A DNA stretch of 64,000 bases. Origin: an uncultured Rhizobium sp. GTDB taxonomy: Bacteria; Pseudomonadota; Alphaproteobacteria; Rhizobiales; Rhizobiaceae. The first letter of the stretch is position 1. Each line of letters opens with the position of its first letter. Shown here in pieces: positions 1-8,277 of this stretch. The stretch is taken from assembly GCA_945952315.1 (NCBI GenBank), contig CAMFIE010000008.1, positions 1 to 64,000 of the forward strand, read 5' to 3'. Under the pieces are notes generated by a model. It was not told the origin of the DNA. It did not search any database and worked only from the letters and a program-made list of their open reading frames with translations. Both the position numbers and the translations under genes were made by a program.

Positions 1-50
1 GTCCTCCACCTTCTCCCTCCCCCTTGTGGGGAGGGCTGGGGTGGGGGTCT
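1..50. repeat. Intergenic palindromic repeat, GGGGAGGG type
   Basis: This is a GC-rich element with an 8-bp hairpin (CCCTCCCC at 15-22 against GGGGAGGG at 28-35, 5-nt loop) followed by a G-rich tail. The same unit occurs twice more at 1705-1806. All copies sit just downstream of the stop codon of a minus-strand gene, as expected for rhizobial intergenic repeats. There is no T-run, so it is not a classical terminator. Confidence 0.7.
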
Positions 51-76
51 GACGAAAAAGTGCGAAGCGCTGCTGC

Positions 77-1570
77 TTAAGACTTCTTCTGCCCCACGCT
101 GCGGCCGGCGCCTTCCGGCGTCGGCAGTTTCGAGTGTTTCGCGGCAATGGCGGCGAGTTTTTCGAGGATGGCGGGAGAGGCGGGGCAGGCTTTGCCCGCC
201 TTGCTGTCCACATGCAGCAGAAGCTGCTCGGCCGTTGCCACCAGATCACCGGTTGCCGCGTCGTGAATGCGGGAGAAGATGTGGAGCCGCTTTTCGTCGT
301 GCGACAGAAGCTGCGAGGTGGAATAGAGCGCCTGGCCAAGCTTGCATTCGCCCAGATGCCGGATGTGGGTTTCCACCGTGTAATAGCTGTGGCCGCCCGC
401 GACATAGTCGAGATCGGAGCCGATCAGCCGCAGCAGCGCATCGGACGTATCGCCGAAGACCTGCAGATAACGGTGCTCGGTCATGTGGCCGTTGTAATCC
501 ACCCAGGCCGGATGCACCTTGACGTCGAGCAAGCGCAGCGGCTCGTCGCCGACGGCAAGCACCGGCTTCGGCGCCGTCTTCCACAGATGCGCCTCGAAAT
601 CCGCCAGCAGCTTGCCCGCACCCCAGCCGCGACCTTCATCACCGGCCTTCAGCGCCTGCATGATGCCGCAGAGATTCTGGTCGCGGATGCGCTCCAGCTC
701 GCGGATGCCGCGGGCACCGGACTGCGCGTCCGACTGGTTGGCGATCTTGTCGATCAGCTCGTCGGTGAGATCCACCACATCGGTGAGCTTGGTCCAGGGC
801 CAGGAGAGGCAGGGGCCGAACTGGGCGATGAAGTGGCGCATGCCCGCTTCGCCACCGGCGATGCGATAGGTCTCGAACATGCCCATCTGCGCCCAGCGCA
901 TGCCGAAGGAATAGCGGATCACGTCATCCAGCGTTTCAGTGTCGCAGATATCGTCCTTGATCAGCCAGAGGCCTTCACGCCAGACGCATTCCAGCAGACG
1001 GTCGCCGACGAAGGCTTCTATTTCCTTCTTGATGATCACGCCCTTCATGCCGATCGGCGCAAGGCGGGCCTTTGCGGTTTCGAGCGTCTCGCGGCTGGTC
1101 TTTTCACCACCGACCAGCTCGGCAAGCGGCAGGAGATAGACGGGGTTATAGGGATGCGCCACGAACAGGCGCTCCGGATGCTTCATGTCGCGCTGCAGGT
1201 CGGTCGGCTTGAGGCCGGAGGTGGAGGAGCCGATCAGCGCATCGGGCTTTGCCGCCGCATCGATCTTGGTCAGAACGCCGCGCTTCAGCTCCAGCCGCTC
1301 GGGCACGGATTCCTGAATCCAGTCAGCGCCTTCCACGGCTTCCTCAAGGCTCTTGCAGAAGGTGAGCTTGCCCCTCGGCGGCAGCGGCGCCTGGGTCAGC
1401 ATGCCATAGGCGCGCTCGGCATTGGCGAGCACCTCGCCCACGATACGCTCGGCCTCCGGATGCGGATCGAAAACCTTGACATCGATGCCTGCCAGCAGAA
1501 AGCGGGCAATCCAGCCCCCGCCGATCACACCGCCACCAATGCAGGCCGCTTTTTGAATTTGATTGGTCAT
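77..1570 (-). CDS. lcdH: L-carnitine 3-dehydrogenase fused to a betainyl-CoA thioesterase
   Basis: The 497-aa protein has two parts. Residues about 5-320 form a 3-hydroxyacyl-CoA dehydrogenase-type NAD-binding enzyme with the GGGVIGGGWIA dinucleotide loop and an HPYNPVYLLPL segment typical of carnitine dehydrogenases. Residues about 345-475 form a hotdog thioesterase-like domain (HPAWVDYNGHM). From family knowledge, the N-domain oxidises L-carnitine to 3-dehydrocarnitine and the C-domain releases glycine betaine from betainyl-CoA. The start is supported by a GAGG sequence 10 nt before the ATG. It probably shares a transcript with the cleavage enzyme at 1826-2728, although a repeat-rich gap of about 250 bp separates them. 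In Pseudomonas the same functions are on separate cdhA and cdhB genes. Confidence 0.9.
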   Translation of the reverse strand: MTNQIQKAACIGGGVIGGGWIARFLLAGIDVKVFDPHPEAERIVGEVLANAERAYGMLTQAPLPPRGKLTFCKSLEEAVEGADWIQESVPERLELKRGVLTKIDAAAKPDALIGSSTSGLKPTDLQRDMKHPERLFVAHPYNPVYLLPLAELVGGEKTSRETLETAKARLAPIGMKGVIIKKEIEAFVGDRLLECVWREGLWLIKDDICDTETLDDVIRYSFGMRWAQMGMFETYRIAGGEAGMRHFIAQFGPCLSWPWTKLTDVVDLTDELIDKIANQSDAQSGARGIRELERIRDQNLCGIMQALKAGDEGRGWGAGKLLADFEAHLWKTAPKPVLAVGDEPLRLLDVKVHPAWVDYNGHMTEHRYLQVFGDTSDALLRLIGSDLDYVAGGHSYYTVETHIRHLGECKLGQALYSTSQLLSHDEKRLHIFSRIHDAATGDLVATAEQLLLHVDSKAGKACPASPAILEKLAAIAAKHSKLPTPEGAGRSVGQKKS

Positions 1571-1613
1571 CTTGTGAAAACCTCGTTTGAAATGGTGGAA
1601 GAGTGGCTCCTGC

Positions 1614-1664
1614 CCCTCATCCGGCTGCCGCCACCTTCTCCCCGCTCATACAGGGAGAAGGGCG
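1614..1664. repeat. Diverged copy of the GGCGGGGAGAAGG-type intergenic repeat
   Basis: The sequence reads as a CTCATCCGGCTGCCG flank followed by CTTCTCCCC and, after a short spacer, GGGAGAAGG. It matches the better-preserved copies at 32111-32166 and 32219-32271 and the copy inside uvrB at 24345-24391. The loop region is degenerate here. Confidence 0.6.
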
Positions 1665-1704
1665 TTGGAATGATCGGTTCAAATCCTGCGTCTCTGATGA
1701 GCAC

Positions 1705-1806
1705 TACCCCCACCCCTAACCCCTCCCCACAAGGGGGAGGGGGACTAACGAGATCGCCTCGCCTGTCTCCCTCCCCCTTGTGGGGAGGGCCGGGGTGGGG
1801 GTCCGA
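1705..1806. repeat. Head-to-head pair of palindromic repeats
   Basis: Two copies of the element seen at 1-50 lie in opposite orientation (about 1705-1742 and 1766-1806), separated by about 23 nt. Together they form a long imperfect inverted repeat just downstream of the minus-strand gene at 1826-2728. A transcript through it could fold into a large hairpin able to protect or end the mRNA. That role is an inference. Confidence 0.7.
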
Positions 1807-1825
1807 AGGAAAGACTACAAAGCGC

Positions 1826-2728
1826 TTACCGCTTCGTCAGCTTCAGCTTCTTGCGCACCTCATCCGGGCCGATGACACGGGCGCCCATGCCTTCGATCAC
1901 GGTGACGGCCTTTTCCACGAGCTGGGCATTGGTGGCGAGCTGGCCCTTGCCGACATAGAGATTGTCTTCGAGACCGACGCGGACATTGCCGCCTGCGAGA
2001 ACTGCCGCTGCCGGATAGGCAAGTGCGTTGCGGCCGATGGAGAAGGCGGAGAAGGTCCAGCTGGACGGCACGTTGTTGACCATCGCCATGAAGGTGTTGA
2101 GGTCATCCGGCGCACCCCACGGAATGCCCATGCAGAGCTGGATCAGGACCGGATCCTCGATCAGGCCTTCCTCGACGAGCTGCTTGGCGAACCACAGATG
2201 GCCGGTATCGAAAGCCTCGATTTCCGGGCGCACGCCAAGGTCTGTCATCATCTTCGCCATGGCGCGCAGCATGGACGGCGTGTTGGTCATCACATAGTCG
2301 CCGAGCGAGAAGTTCATCGTGCCGCAATCGAGCGTGCAGATTTCCGGCAGGCACTGGGCCACATGCGCCACGCGTTCGGTGGCACCGGCCATGTCCGTGC
2401 CCTTCGGATTGACCGGGAAGGGGGCCTCCACATTGCCGAACACCAGATCGCCGCCCATGCCGGCGGTGAGGTTCAGCACCACGTCGATATCGGCGGAACG
2501 GATGCGGTCGGTCACTTCCTTGTAGAGGTCGAGGCCACGGGCAGCGGCACCGGTTTCCGGATCGCGCACATGGCAATGGACCACGGCGGCACCGGCCTTT
2601 GCGGCATCGATGGCGCTTTCGGCAATCTGCTTTGGCGTGATCGGCACATGCGGGCTCTTGGACGTCGTGTCGCCAGCGCCGGTGATGGCAGCGGTGATGA
2701 AAACGTCGCGGTTCATGGAAAGGGGCAC
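1826..2728 (-). CDS. Beta-keto acid cleavage enzyme (BKACE, DUF849), probable 3-dehydrocarnitine cleavage
   Basis: The 300-aa protein is of the BKACE/Kce family (TIM barrel, zinc dependent). Visible features are the N-terminal ITAAITGAG strand, the metal-ligand segment VVHCHVRDP, and IPWGAP further on. Family members cleave a beta-keto acid with acetyl-CoA. Next to lcdH the expected reaction is 3-dehydrocarnitine plus acetyl-CoA giving betainyl-CoA plus acetoacetate. A GTG start at 2728 is preferred because GGGAG lies 4 nt upstream. An in-frame ATG at 2716 is the alternative. The upstream ATG at 2764 has no ribosome binding site. It is divergent from the regulator at 2846, with which it shares a promoter region of about 117 bp. 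Confidence 0.85.
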   Translation of the reverse strand: MPLSMNRDVFITAAITGAGDTTSKSPHVPITPKQIAESAIDAAKAGAAVVHCHVRDPETGAAARGLDLYKEVTDRIRSADIDVVLNLTAGMGGDLVFGNVEAPFPVNPKGTDMAGATERVAHVAQCLPEICTLDCGTMNFSLGDYVMTNTPSMLRAMAKMMTDLGVRPEIEAFDTGHLWFAKQLVEEGLIEDPVLIQLCMGIPWGAPDDLNTFMAMVNNVPSSWTFSAFSIGRNALAYPAAAVLAGGNVRVGLEDNLYVGKGQLATNAQLVEKAVTVIEGMGARVIGPDEVRKKLKLTKR

Positions 2729-2845
2729 GGTTCGGTTCTCCCAATAGGCTTCGGTGATCCGCATTTCGTCAAAATCCGGCGCGCTCTGCTTTGCGAATTC
2801 GGCACCCAGATTGACATAATCGGAAAATCCGGTGAAAGATCAGCG

Positions 2846-3829
2846 ATGTTTAACACATCCGATCAGACGCTTGAGATCGACATTCTGGTTGTGCCGGATA
2901 CCAATTTGCTGCTCGTGGCATCGGTGATCGAGCCCTTGCGCGCGGCAAACCGCATCGCGGGCATGGATTTGTACCGCTGGCGGATTTTCTCGCCCGACGG
3001 CCAGCCGATCGAGACGCGCTCGCGCATTCCGATTCCCGTTGACGGGCCATTCAGGCCGGAAAAGGAGACGCATCCGCTGTTCGTCGTGTCCTCCTACAGC
3101 TGGCAGGAGGCGGCGACATCGTCGCTGAAACGGCTTCTCTCGCAAACCGCACGCTATCGCACGATGATGGCGGGCATCGAATCCGGGGCCTGGCTTCTGG
3201 CCGAATCGAGCCTGCTCGACGGCTTTTCCGCGACCGCCCACTGGGAGGATGTCGATGATTTTTCCGCCGCCTATCCGCAGATCAACATCATCCGCGACCG
3301 CTTCGTGATCGACCGCAAGCGCATCACCACCGGCGGTTCTCTGCCGACGGTGGACCTGATGCTGGATGTGATCCGGCGCAGGCAGGGCTATTCGCTGGCG
3401 CTCGAGGTGTCGCGTCTCTTTATTTACGAACAGGCGGGGTTTCGCGCCGACAGCACCACGGCAATGCCCTCGACCGGAAGCCTGCGGATGGTTGATGAGC
3501 GGGTGAGCCAGGCGGTGCGGCTGATGGAGGAAAACATCGATGCGCCGCTGCTTCTATCCCGCCTTGCGCGCCGGGTAGGGCTCTCCAGCCGCCATCTGCA
3601 AACCCTGTTTCAGGAAACCATCGGCGTTGGCCCGCATGTGCATTACCTCGCCGTCAGGCTTAACGCTGCGCGTCGCAAGGTGATCGAAAGCCGCCAGCCT
3701 TTCGCCGATATCGCCTTGGCCACCGGTTTCAATTCGGCTTCCGCCTTTTCCCGTGCCTACAAGGCGCATTTCCGCGAAAGCGCCAGCGAAACAAGAAAAA
3801 GGCTGCAAGGCAAGGCTCTCACGGCCTGA
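2846..3829 (+). CDS. cdhR: GlxA-family AraC-type regulator, probable carnitine catabolism regulator
   Basis: The 327-aa protein has an N-terminal DJ-1/PfpI-like (class I amidotransferase-like) sensor domain at about 10-190 and an AraC-type double helix-turn-helix at about 220-320 (LLSRLARRVGLSSRHLQTLF, then FADIALATGFNSASAFSRAYKAHF). This architecture matches CdhR/GbdR regulators, which activate carnitine and betaine genes in pseudomonads. Its divergent position next to the dehydrocarnitine cleavage gene supports the same role. The reading frame stays open far upstream, antisense to the two neighbouring genes, but the protein homologous to the family begins at 2846. The direct inducer cannot be read from sequence. 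Confidence 0.85.
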   Translation: MFNTSDQTLEIDILVVPDTNLLLVASVIEPLRAANRIAGMDLYRWRIFSPDGQPIETRSRIPIPVDGPFRPEKETHPLFVVSSYSWQEAATSSLKRLLSQTARYRTMMAGIESGAWLLAESSLLDGFSATAHWEDVDDFSAAYPQINIIRDRFVIDRKRITTGGSLPTVDLMLDVIRRRQGYSLALEVSRLFIYEQAGFRADSTTAMPSTGSLRMVDERVSQAVRLMEENIDAPLLLSRLARRVGLSSRHLQTLFQETIGVGPHVHYLAVRLNAARRKVIESRQPFADIALATGFNSASAFSRAYKAHFRESASETRKRLQGKALTA

Positions 3830-3960
3830 TGGATTAGTCCAACGCTTCATCTTGAAGAATATCACCGGTTCGTTGAATTTTCATTCAGATGTTCCGGTTC
3901 GCTTTATTATATTTCATAGCGAAATGACGGATACTGTATTCTTGGAGAGAGGCAATATCC

Positions 3961-4176
3961 ATGATATACTTTGCAGCAAGGATTGTTATATTTTATGGGT
4001 TTCTTCTTCTCGTCTTCGACCCGTCGCTGATCTGCATCGATCCGGCGCGCGGTCGGCTTGCCGGGTTGCTGATGTTCATCGGTGGTGCACTGCCGGATAT
4101 GGTGCGGATGATCCGTCTGGATGGCGGGCGGGAGTTGCTGGCGCTGATGCGCCAGACACTCGGCCGCCAGTTCTGA
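3961..4176 (+). CDS. Small membrane protein, unknown
   Basis: This 71-aa ORF has one clear hydrophobic segment near the N-terminus (residues about 1-20) and a second moderate one at about 33-48, then a basic tail. An AGAGG sequence 8 nt before the ATG gives a plausible ribosome binding site. It lies in the gap between cdhR and the convergent ABC transporter ATPase gene and ends 5 nt before that gene's stop. I do not recognise the family. The antisense frame over the same interval is Gln/His/Pro-rich and looks non-coding. Confidence 0.5.
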   Translation: MIYFAARIVIFYGFLLLVFDPSLICIDPARGRLAGLLMFIGGALPDMVRMIRLDGGRELLALMRQTLGRQF

Positions 4177-4181
4177 AACCA

Positions 4182-5243
4182 TCAGTCGCGGATCACCAGC
4201 AGATCGCGGGCGGCGAAATGCAGGTTCACCGTCTCGCCATGGGCGGGTGGGGTGAGGCCCGGATCGTTGAACATGTCGAAGGAAATGGTGCTTTCGCCGA
4301 CCTTCAGCCGGGTACGCACCACAGAACCGAGGAAGCTTGAGGAAATCACCTCGCCCGGAATGCTGGTATCGGTGCGGGAGCCTGCGTTCAGCGAGGCCGC
4401 TTCCGGACGAAGCGCCAGCGCCACTCGCTCGCCGCCCTTGAGCGTGGAAAGGCTGTCGCGGATCACCATCTCCTGCCCGGCGATTTCCACGCGGTTTGCG
4501 GCCGGGTCCTTCACCTTCGCCTCGATGAGGTTCAGCGTGCCCACGAAGGAAGCGACGAAGCGGGTTTTCGGCGTGTTGTAGATTTCCGACGGCGTGCCGA
4601 TCTGGTCGGCGCGGCCTGCATTCATCACCACGATCCGGTCGGAGATGGACAGCGCCTCTTCCTGATCATGGGTCACGAAAACGGTGGTGATGCCGAGCTG
4701 GCGCTGGATGGCGCGGATTTCCTCGCGCAGCGATACGCGGATCTTTGCGTCAAGCGCCGAGAGCGGCTCGTCCAGCAGCAGCACCTGCGGCTTTGGCGCA
4801 AGTGCGCGCGCAAGCGCCACGCGCTGCTGCTGCCCGCCGGACATCTGGTAGGGGAAGCGGTCGGCGAGATGCTCCAGGTGAATGAGCGCCAGCATTTCCT
4901 TCACCCGCGCCTCGATTTCGGCCTTAGGCTTGCCGGCCACCTTGAGGCCGAAGGCGACATTGTCGAACACGGTCATGTTGGGAAACAGCGCATAGGCCTG
5001 GAACACCATGCCGATATTGCGCTGGTTGGGCTTCAGGTCGGTCTGATCGGCGCCATTGATGGTGATCGAACCGGCCGAGGGGGTCTCGAAACCGGCGATC
5101 ATCCGCAGAATGGTGGTCTTGCCGCATCCCGATGGCCCGAGGAAGGAAATGAATTCGCCCTTGTCGATGGCCATGTTGAAATCATGCACCACCTGCACCG
5201 GGCCAAAGCTTTTCTGGATGCTGGAAAGTTGGAGAAAGGACAT
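4182..5243 (-). CDS. ABC importer ATP-binding protein, PotA/FbpC-like
   Basis: The 353-aa protein has Walker A GPSGCGKT near residue 36, Q-loop VFQAYALFP, signature MSGGQQQR, Walker B VLLLDEP, H-loop VTHDQEE and a C-terminal TOBE-type regulatory domain from about residue 240. It powers the importer formed with the two permeases and binding protein upstream. It is the last gene of a four-gene leftward operon and starts 21 nt after the preceding permease stop. Family-level similarity covers polyamine, iron and phosphonate-type importers, so the substrate must be inferred from context. The neighbouring amine-degrading genes point to an amine or amino alcohol. Confidence 0.9.
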   Translation of the reverse strand: MSFLQLSSIQKSFGPVQVVHDFNMAIDKGEFISFLGPSGCGKTTILRMIAGFETPSAGSITINGADQTDLKPNQRNIGMVFQAYALFPNMTVFDNVAFGLKVAGKPKAEIEARVKEMLALIHLEHLADRFPYQMSGGQQQRVALARALAPKPQVLLLDEPLSALDAKIRVSLREEIRAIQRQLGITTVFVTHDQEEALSISDRIVVMNAGRADQIGTPSEIYNTPKTRFVASFVGTLNLIEAKVKDPAANRVEIAGQEMVIRDSLSTLKGGERVALALRPEAASLNAGSRTDTSIPGEVISSSFLGSVVRTRLKVGESTISFDMFNDPGLTPPAHGETVNLHFAARDLLVIRD

Positions 5244-5264
5244 GGGACTACTCTTTCGGAAGGC

Positions 5265-6053
5265 TCAGGGCTTTGGCGGGCGCGCCTTGTTGAAGCGCGA
5301 TGCAAATTGCAGGATGCCGATGCTGGCCCAGGTGATGGCGAAGGCGATGATGGCGAGCGCCGGTGGCTCATAGGCCCGGTTCGCCCCGATCAATTGCAGA
5401 TAGGGACCGAAGGCCGGACGATTGAGCAGCGACGGCATGGTGAATTCGCCGATCACGATGGCAAAGGTGATGAAGGCACCGGAGAGAACACCGGAGAGCA
5501 CATTCGGAAAAATGCAGCGGAACAGGATGGTGCGCCAGGGCGCGCCAAGGCTTTGCGCTGCTTCCGTCAGCGTATTGACGTCGATGGTGCGCATCGCCGT
5601 ATCCACCGAGCGATACATATAGGGCAGCGACAGCGTCATGAACGAAAACATCAGCAGCAGGTCCGTGCCCCGCGCCGAACCCGTGAACGGGATGATGGAG
5701 GAGGAATTGTAGAGCCTCAGATAGCCGAAGACGATGACGATGGCCGGAATGACCAGCGGCATGAGCGTCACGAATTCCACCACCGGCCGGAATTGCGGCA
5801 GGCGCAGCCGCACCCAATAGGCCGTCGGCACGATCAGCAGCACCCCGAACAGGATCGTCAGCACCGCCATGAGGATGGAATAGCTGAAGCTGTCGCGGAA
5901 CTGGCTGTCGGCAAAGACAGAGCGATAGGCATCGAAGGAATATTCGCCGCGCCGCATACGCAGCGAGAACTCGAAGGTCGCGATCAGCGGCAGGATGAAA
6001 TAGGCGGCACCGATGAGAATGGCCAGCCAGGCCCAGACTTTCTGTAACTTCAT
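5265..6053 (-). CDS. ABC importer permease, PotC-like
   Basis: The 262-aa inner-membrane protein has six expected transmembrane segments starting with WAWLAILIGAAYFILPLIATF and a permease loop of the form EAAQSLGAPWRTILFRCIFP (the EAA motif) in the second half. Its ATG overlaps the stop of the upstream permease (ATGA), indicating translational coupling. The longer open frame upstream lies antisense-like within the neighbour and is not used. It forms the transmembrane heterodimer with the 6050-6928 product. Confidence 0.9.
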   Translation of the reverse strand: MKLQKVWAWLAILIGAAYFILPLIATFEFSLRMRRGEYSFDAYRSVFADSQFRDSFSYSILMAVLTILFGVLLIVPTAYWVRLRLPQFRPVVEFVTLMPLVIPAIVIVFGYLRLYNSSSIIPFTGSARGTDLLLMFSFMTLSLPYMYRSVDTAMRTIDVNTLTEAAQSLGAPWRTILFRCIFPNVLSGVLSGAFITFAIVIGEFTMPSLLNRPAFGPYLQLIGANRAYEPPALAIIAFAITWASIGILQFASRFNKARPPKP

Positions 6054-6928
6054 TTCTGCCACCGCTCGGCGCGCATGCGCATCCAGATATAGATGAGGTT
6101 GGAAACGCCGGTGATCACGATCATGCCAAGCGCCAGCGCATAGCCGAGATTGGGATTGTGCAGCACATCCCCGCGGATCTGGGCATAGAGCTGGATTGGC
6201 ACGATGTTGAAGGTGCTTCCCGTCAGCGAATAGGCGGTCGCAATGGCCCCGAAAGCATTGGCAAACAACAGCAGGAAGGTGCCGAGGATCGAGGGGAAGA
6301 GGATCGGCAGGGCAACGCGCGTCCAGTACTGTGCATTGGATGCGCCGAGAATTTCCGCCGCCTCGCGCCATTCCTTCTTCAGCCCGTCGAGTGCTGGCGT
6401 GATGATCAGCACCATAAGCGGGATCTGGAAATACATGTAGGTGAGCGTCAGGCCGAGGAAGCTCAGAAGATTGAAGCCGGTCGCATAGAGATTGAAGCCG
6501 AAGGCATCCCGCAGGATCACGGTGACGAGACCGGTGCGGCCAAGCGTGGCGAGAAAGGCAAAGGCGAGCGGCACGCCTGCAAAATTCGATGCCACACCGG
6601 AAAAGGTCAGAAGCGCCGAGCGGATCCAGCCCGGCAGCCCGCCGAGCACCACGGCCCAGGCGAGGAAAAAGCCGATCAGCGCGCCGCCGAGCGCCGAGGC
6701 AAGGCTGATCTTCAGCGAAATGGAATAGGACGCGAGAATTTTCGGCGTGAACAGGCCCGCAATATTCTCAAGCGTGAAATGCCCTTCCGCATTCAGGAAA
6801 GCGCCAGTGACGAGATAGAGCGTCGGCGCGATGAGAAACATGACCGAAAACACAATGAAGGGCGAGACGCCCAGCCAGTCGATCATGGTTTTCCGCGAAA
6901 TCAGCGGTCGGGAACGGGCTACCGTCAT
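6050..6928 (-). CDS. ABC importer permease, PotB-like
   Basis: The 292-aa inner-membrane protein starts with a cytoplasmic basic tail, then VSPFIVFSVMFLIAPTLYLVTGAF as the first transmembrane segment. The EAA loop REAAEILGASNAQYWTRVAL lies in the second half. The start at 6928 is chosen because AGAGGA lies about 11 nt upstream. Earlier in-frame codons would overlap the binding-protein gene. It follows the binding protein by about 75 nt and overlaps the next permease by 4 nt. Confidence 0.9.
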   Translation of the reverse strand: MTVARSRPLISRKTMIDWLGVSPFIVFSVMFLIAPTLYLVTGAFLNAEGHFTLENIAGLFTPKILASYSISLKISLASALGGALIGFFLAWAVVLGGLPGWIRSALLTFSGVASNFAGVPLAFAFLATLGRTGLVTVILRDAFGFNLYATGFNLLSFLGLTLTYMYFQIPLMVLIITPALDGLKKEWREAAEILGASNAQYWTRVALPILFPSILGTFLLLFANAFGAIATAYSLTGSTFNIVPIQLYAQIRGDVLHNPNLGYALALGMIVITGVSNLIYIWMRMRAERWQK

Positions 6929-7002
6929 GGTTGCGGCTATCCTCTGGTAGAAAGGCTCTCCCGCCCTGTTGCAGAACGGGAGAGCCAAAGCATCAGGCAG
7001 GC

Positions 7003-8106
7003 TTACTGAACGTTGGCGCCAACGACGGTATCCCAACCCTTGGTGATGGTTTCCTTGTAGGCAGACTGTTCTTCAAGCGTCGGGAACACAGCCTTTTCAT
7101 AGGCTGCAGCCGGCGGCAGCTTGTCGAGCAGGTCCTGCGGAACCTTGCCGTTCTTCACCAGATCGTTGAAGCGGATCGGGTGGCAGTAGCCCTTCAGCCA
7201 GCCGAGCTGACCTTCGTCGGAATAGAGATATTCCATCCAGAGCTTGGCAGCGTTCGGATGCGGTGCGTAGGCGGAGATCGCCTGCACATACACACCGGCC
7301 ACAACGCCCGACGCCGGGATCACGACATCCACATCCGGATTGCCCTTCAGCGTGTCGCGGTCGGCAAGCGCGTTATAGTCCCAGCGCAGGATGATCGGCG
7401 TGGTGCCCTGTGCGAGCGGGGCGGACTTGCCGATGACCGGAACGAAATTACCCTTGGCATTCAGCTCCTTGAAGAAGTTCAGGCCTGCTTCGCCAGCCTT
7501 GGCAACGTCACCGCCGGAAGCCGAAAGGCCAGCGGCAAACACGCCGGAAATGGCCTGGTTTGCGGTGCGCGGGTCACCGGCAAGGGCAACCATGTTGGCA
7601 AATTCCGGCTTCTGCAGGTCAGCCCAGTCCTTCGGGCTTTCCTTGACGATGTCCTTGTTCACTTCGAAGGACATCACGCCGTAATAGTCGCCATACCAGT
7701 AGCCGTCGGCATCCTTGGCGGTGTCCGGGATCGAATCCCAGGTTGCAACCTTGTAGGGCTGGATCAGGCCATCAGCCTTGGCGGACGGGCCGAAAGACAG
7801 GCCGACGTCGATCACGTCCGGAGCCTGGTCGCCCTTGTTGTCCTTGTTGGCCTTGATGGCTTCGATTTCGTCGCCGGAACCGGCATCCGGGTTCAGTTCG
7901 TTCACCTGCAGGCCATACTTGGCCTTGAAGCCGTCGATCAGTGCGCCATAGCCGCACCAGTCATGCGGGAGAGCGATGGTCGTCAGCGTGCCTTCAGCCT
8001 TCGCGGCCTTAATCAGGTCTTCCATGGAATCAGCGGCGGCAAACGATGCCGAAGCGATGATCATCGCCGTGGAAAGCGACAGGATCTTGCGAGCATTGGA
8101 AAGCAT
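7003..8106 (-). CDS. Periplasmic substrate-binding protein of the ABC importer
   Basis: The 367-aa precursor has a signal peptide (MLSNARKILSLSTAMIIASA, cleavage near AAADS) and an extracellular solute-binding family 1/8 fold (MEDLIKAAKAEGTLTTIALP opening, typical of PotD/AfuA-like proteins). AGGAG sits 6 nt upstream of the chosen ATG, which excludes the longer frame. It is the first gene of the importer operon and lies 171 bp downstream of the RpiR regulator, in the same direction. The ligand is unknown. The sequence does not distinguish amine, phosphonate or metal ligands. Confidence 0.85.
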   Translation of the reverse strand: MLSNARKILSLSTAMIIASASFAAADSMEDLIKAAKAEGTLTTIALPHDWCGYGALIDGFKAKYGLQVNELNPDAGSGDEIEAIKANKDNKGDQAPDVIDVGLSFGPSAKADGLIQPYKVATWDSIPDTAKDADGYWYGDYYGVMSFEVNKDIVKESPKDWADLQKPEFANMVALAGDPRTANQAISGVFAAGLSASGGDVAKAGEAGLNFFKELNAKGNFVPVIGKSAPLAQGTTPIILRWDYNALADRDTLKGNPDVDVVIPASGVVAGVYVQAISAYAPHPNAAKLWMEYLYSDEGQLGWLKGYCHPIRFNDLVKNGKVPQDLLDKLPPAAAYEKAVFPTLEEQSAYKETITKGWDTVVGANVQ

Positions 8107-8277
8107 TTTGTTCTCCTCTTTGTTGAACAGCGATTGAGCTGTTACTTCCCTTGCATGAATTCCATGTGACACCGGAAAGAGTTGGATAACAATTCTGTTT
8201 TACAACTTTCAGGGCTCTGGAATTGCGTTGACCGGCAAAAATAAATGCCGGAATTCAATGGTTTGCGAGGCCGCTTG

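Noticed and set aside
134-2845. Long open frame upstream of and antisense to the carnitine genes, in frame with cdhR
   Set aside because: It lies opposite two well-supported genes, shows no family similarity, and arises from the high-GC codon pattern.
3907-4182. 91-codon minus-strand frame opposite the small membrane protein
   Set aside because: Gln/His/Pro-rich composition without ribosome binding site, looks like a shadow.
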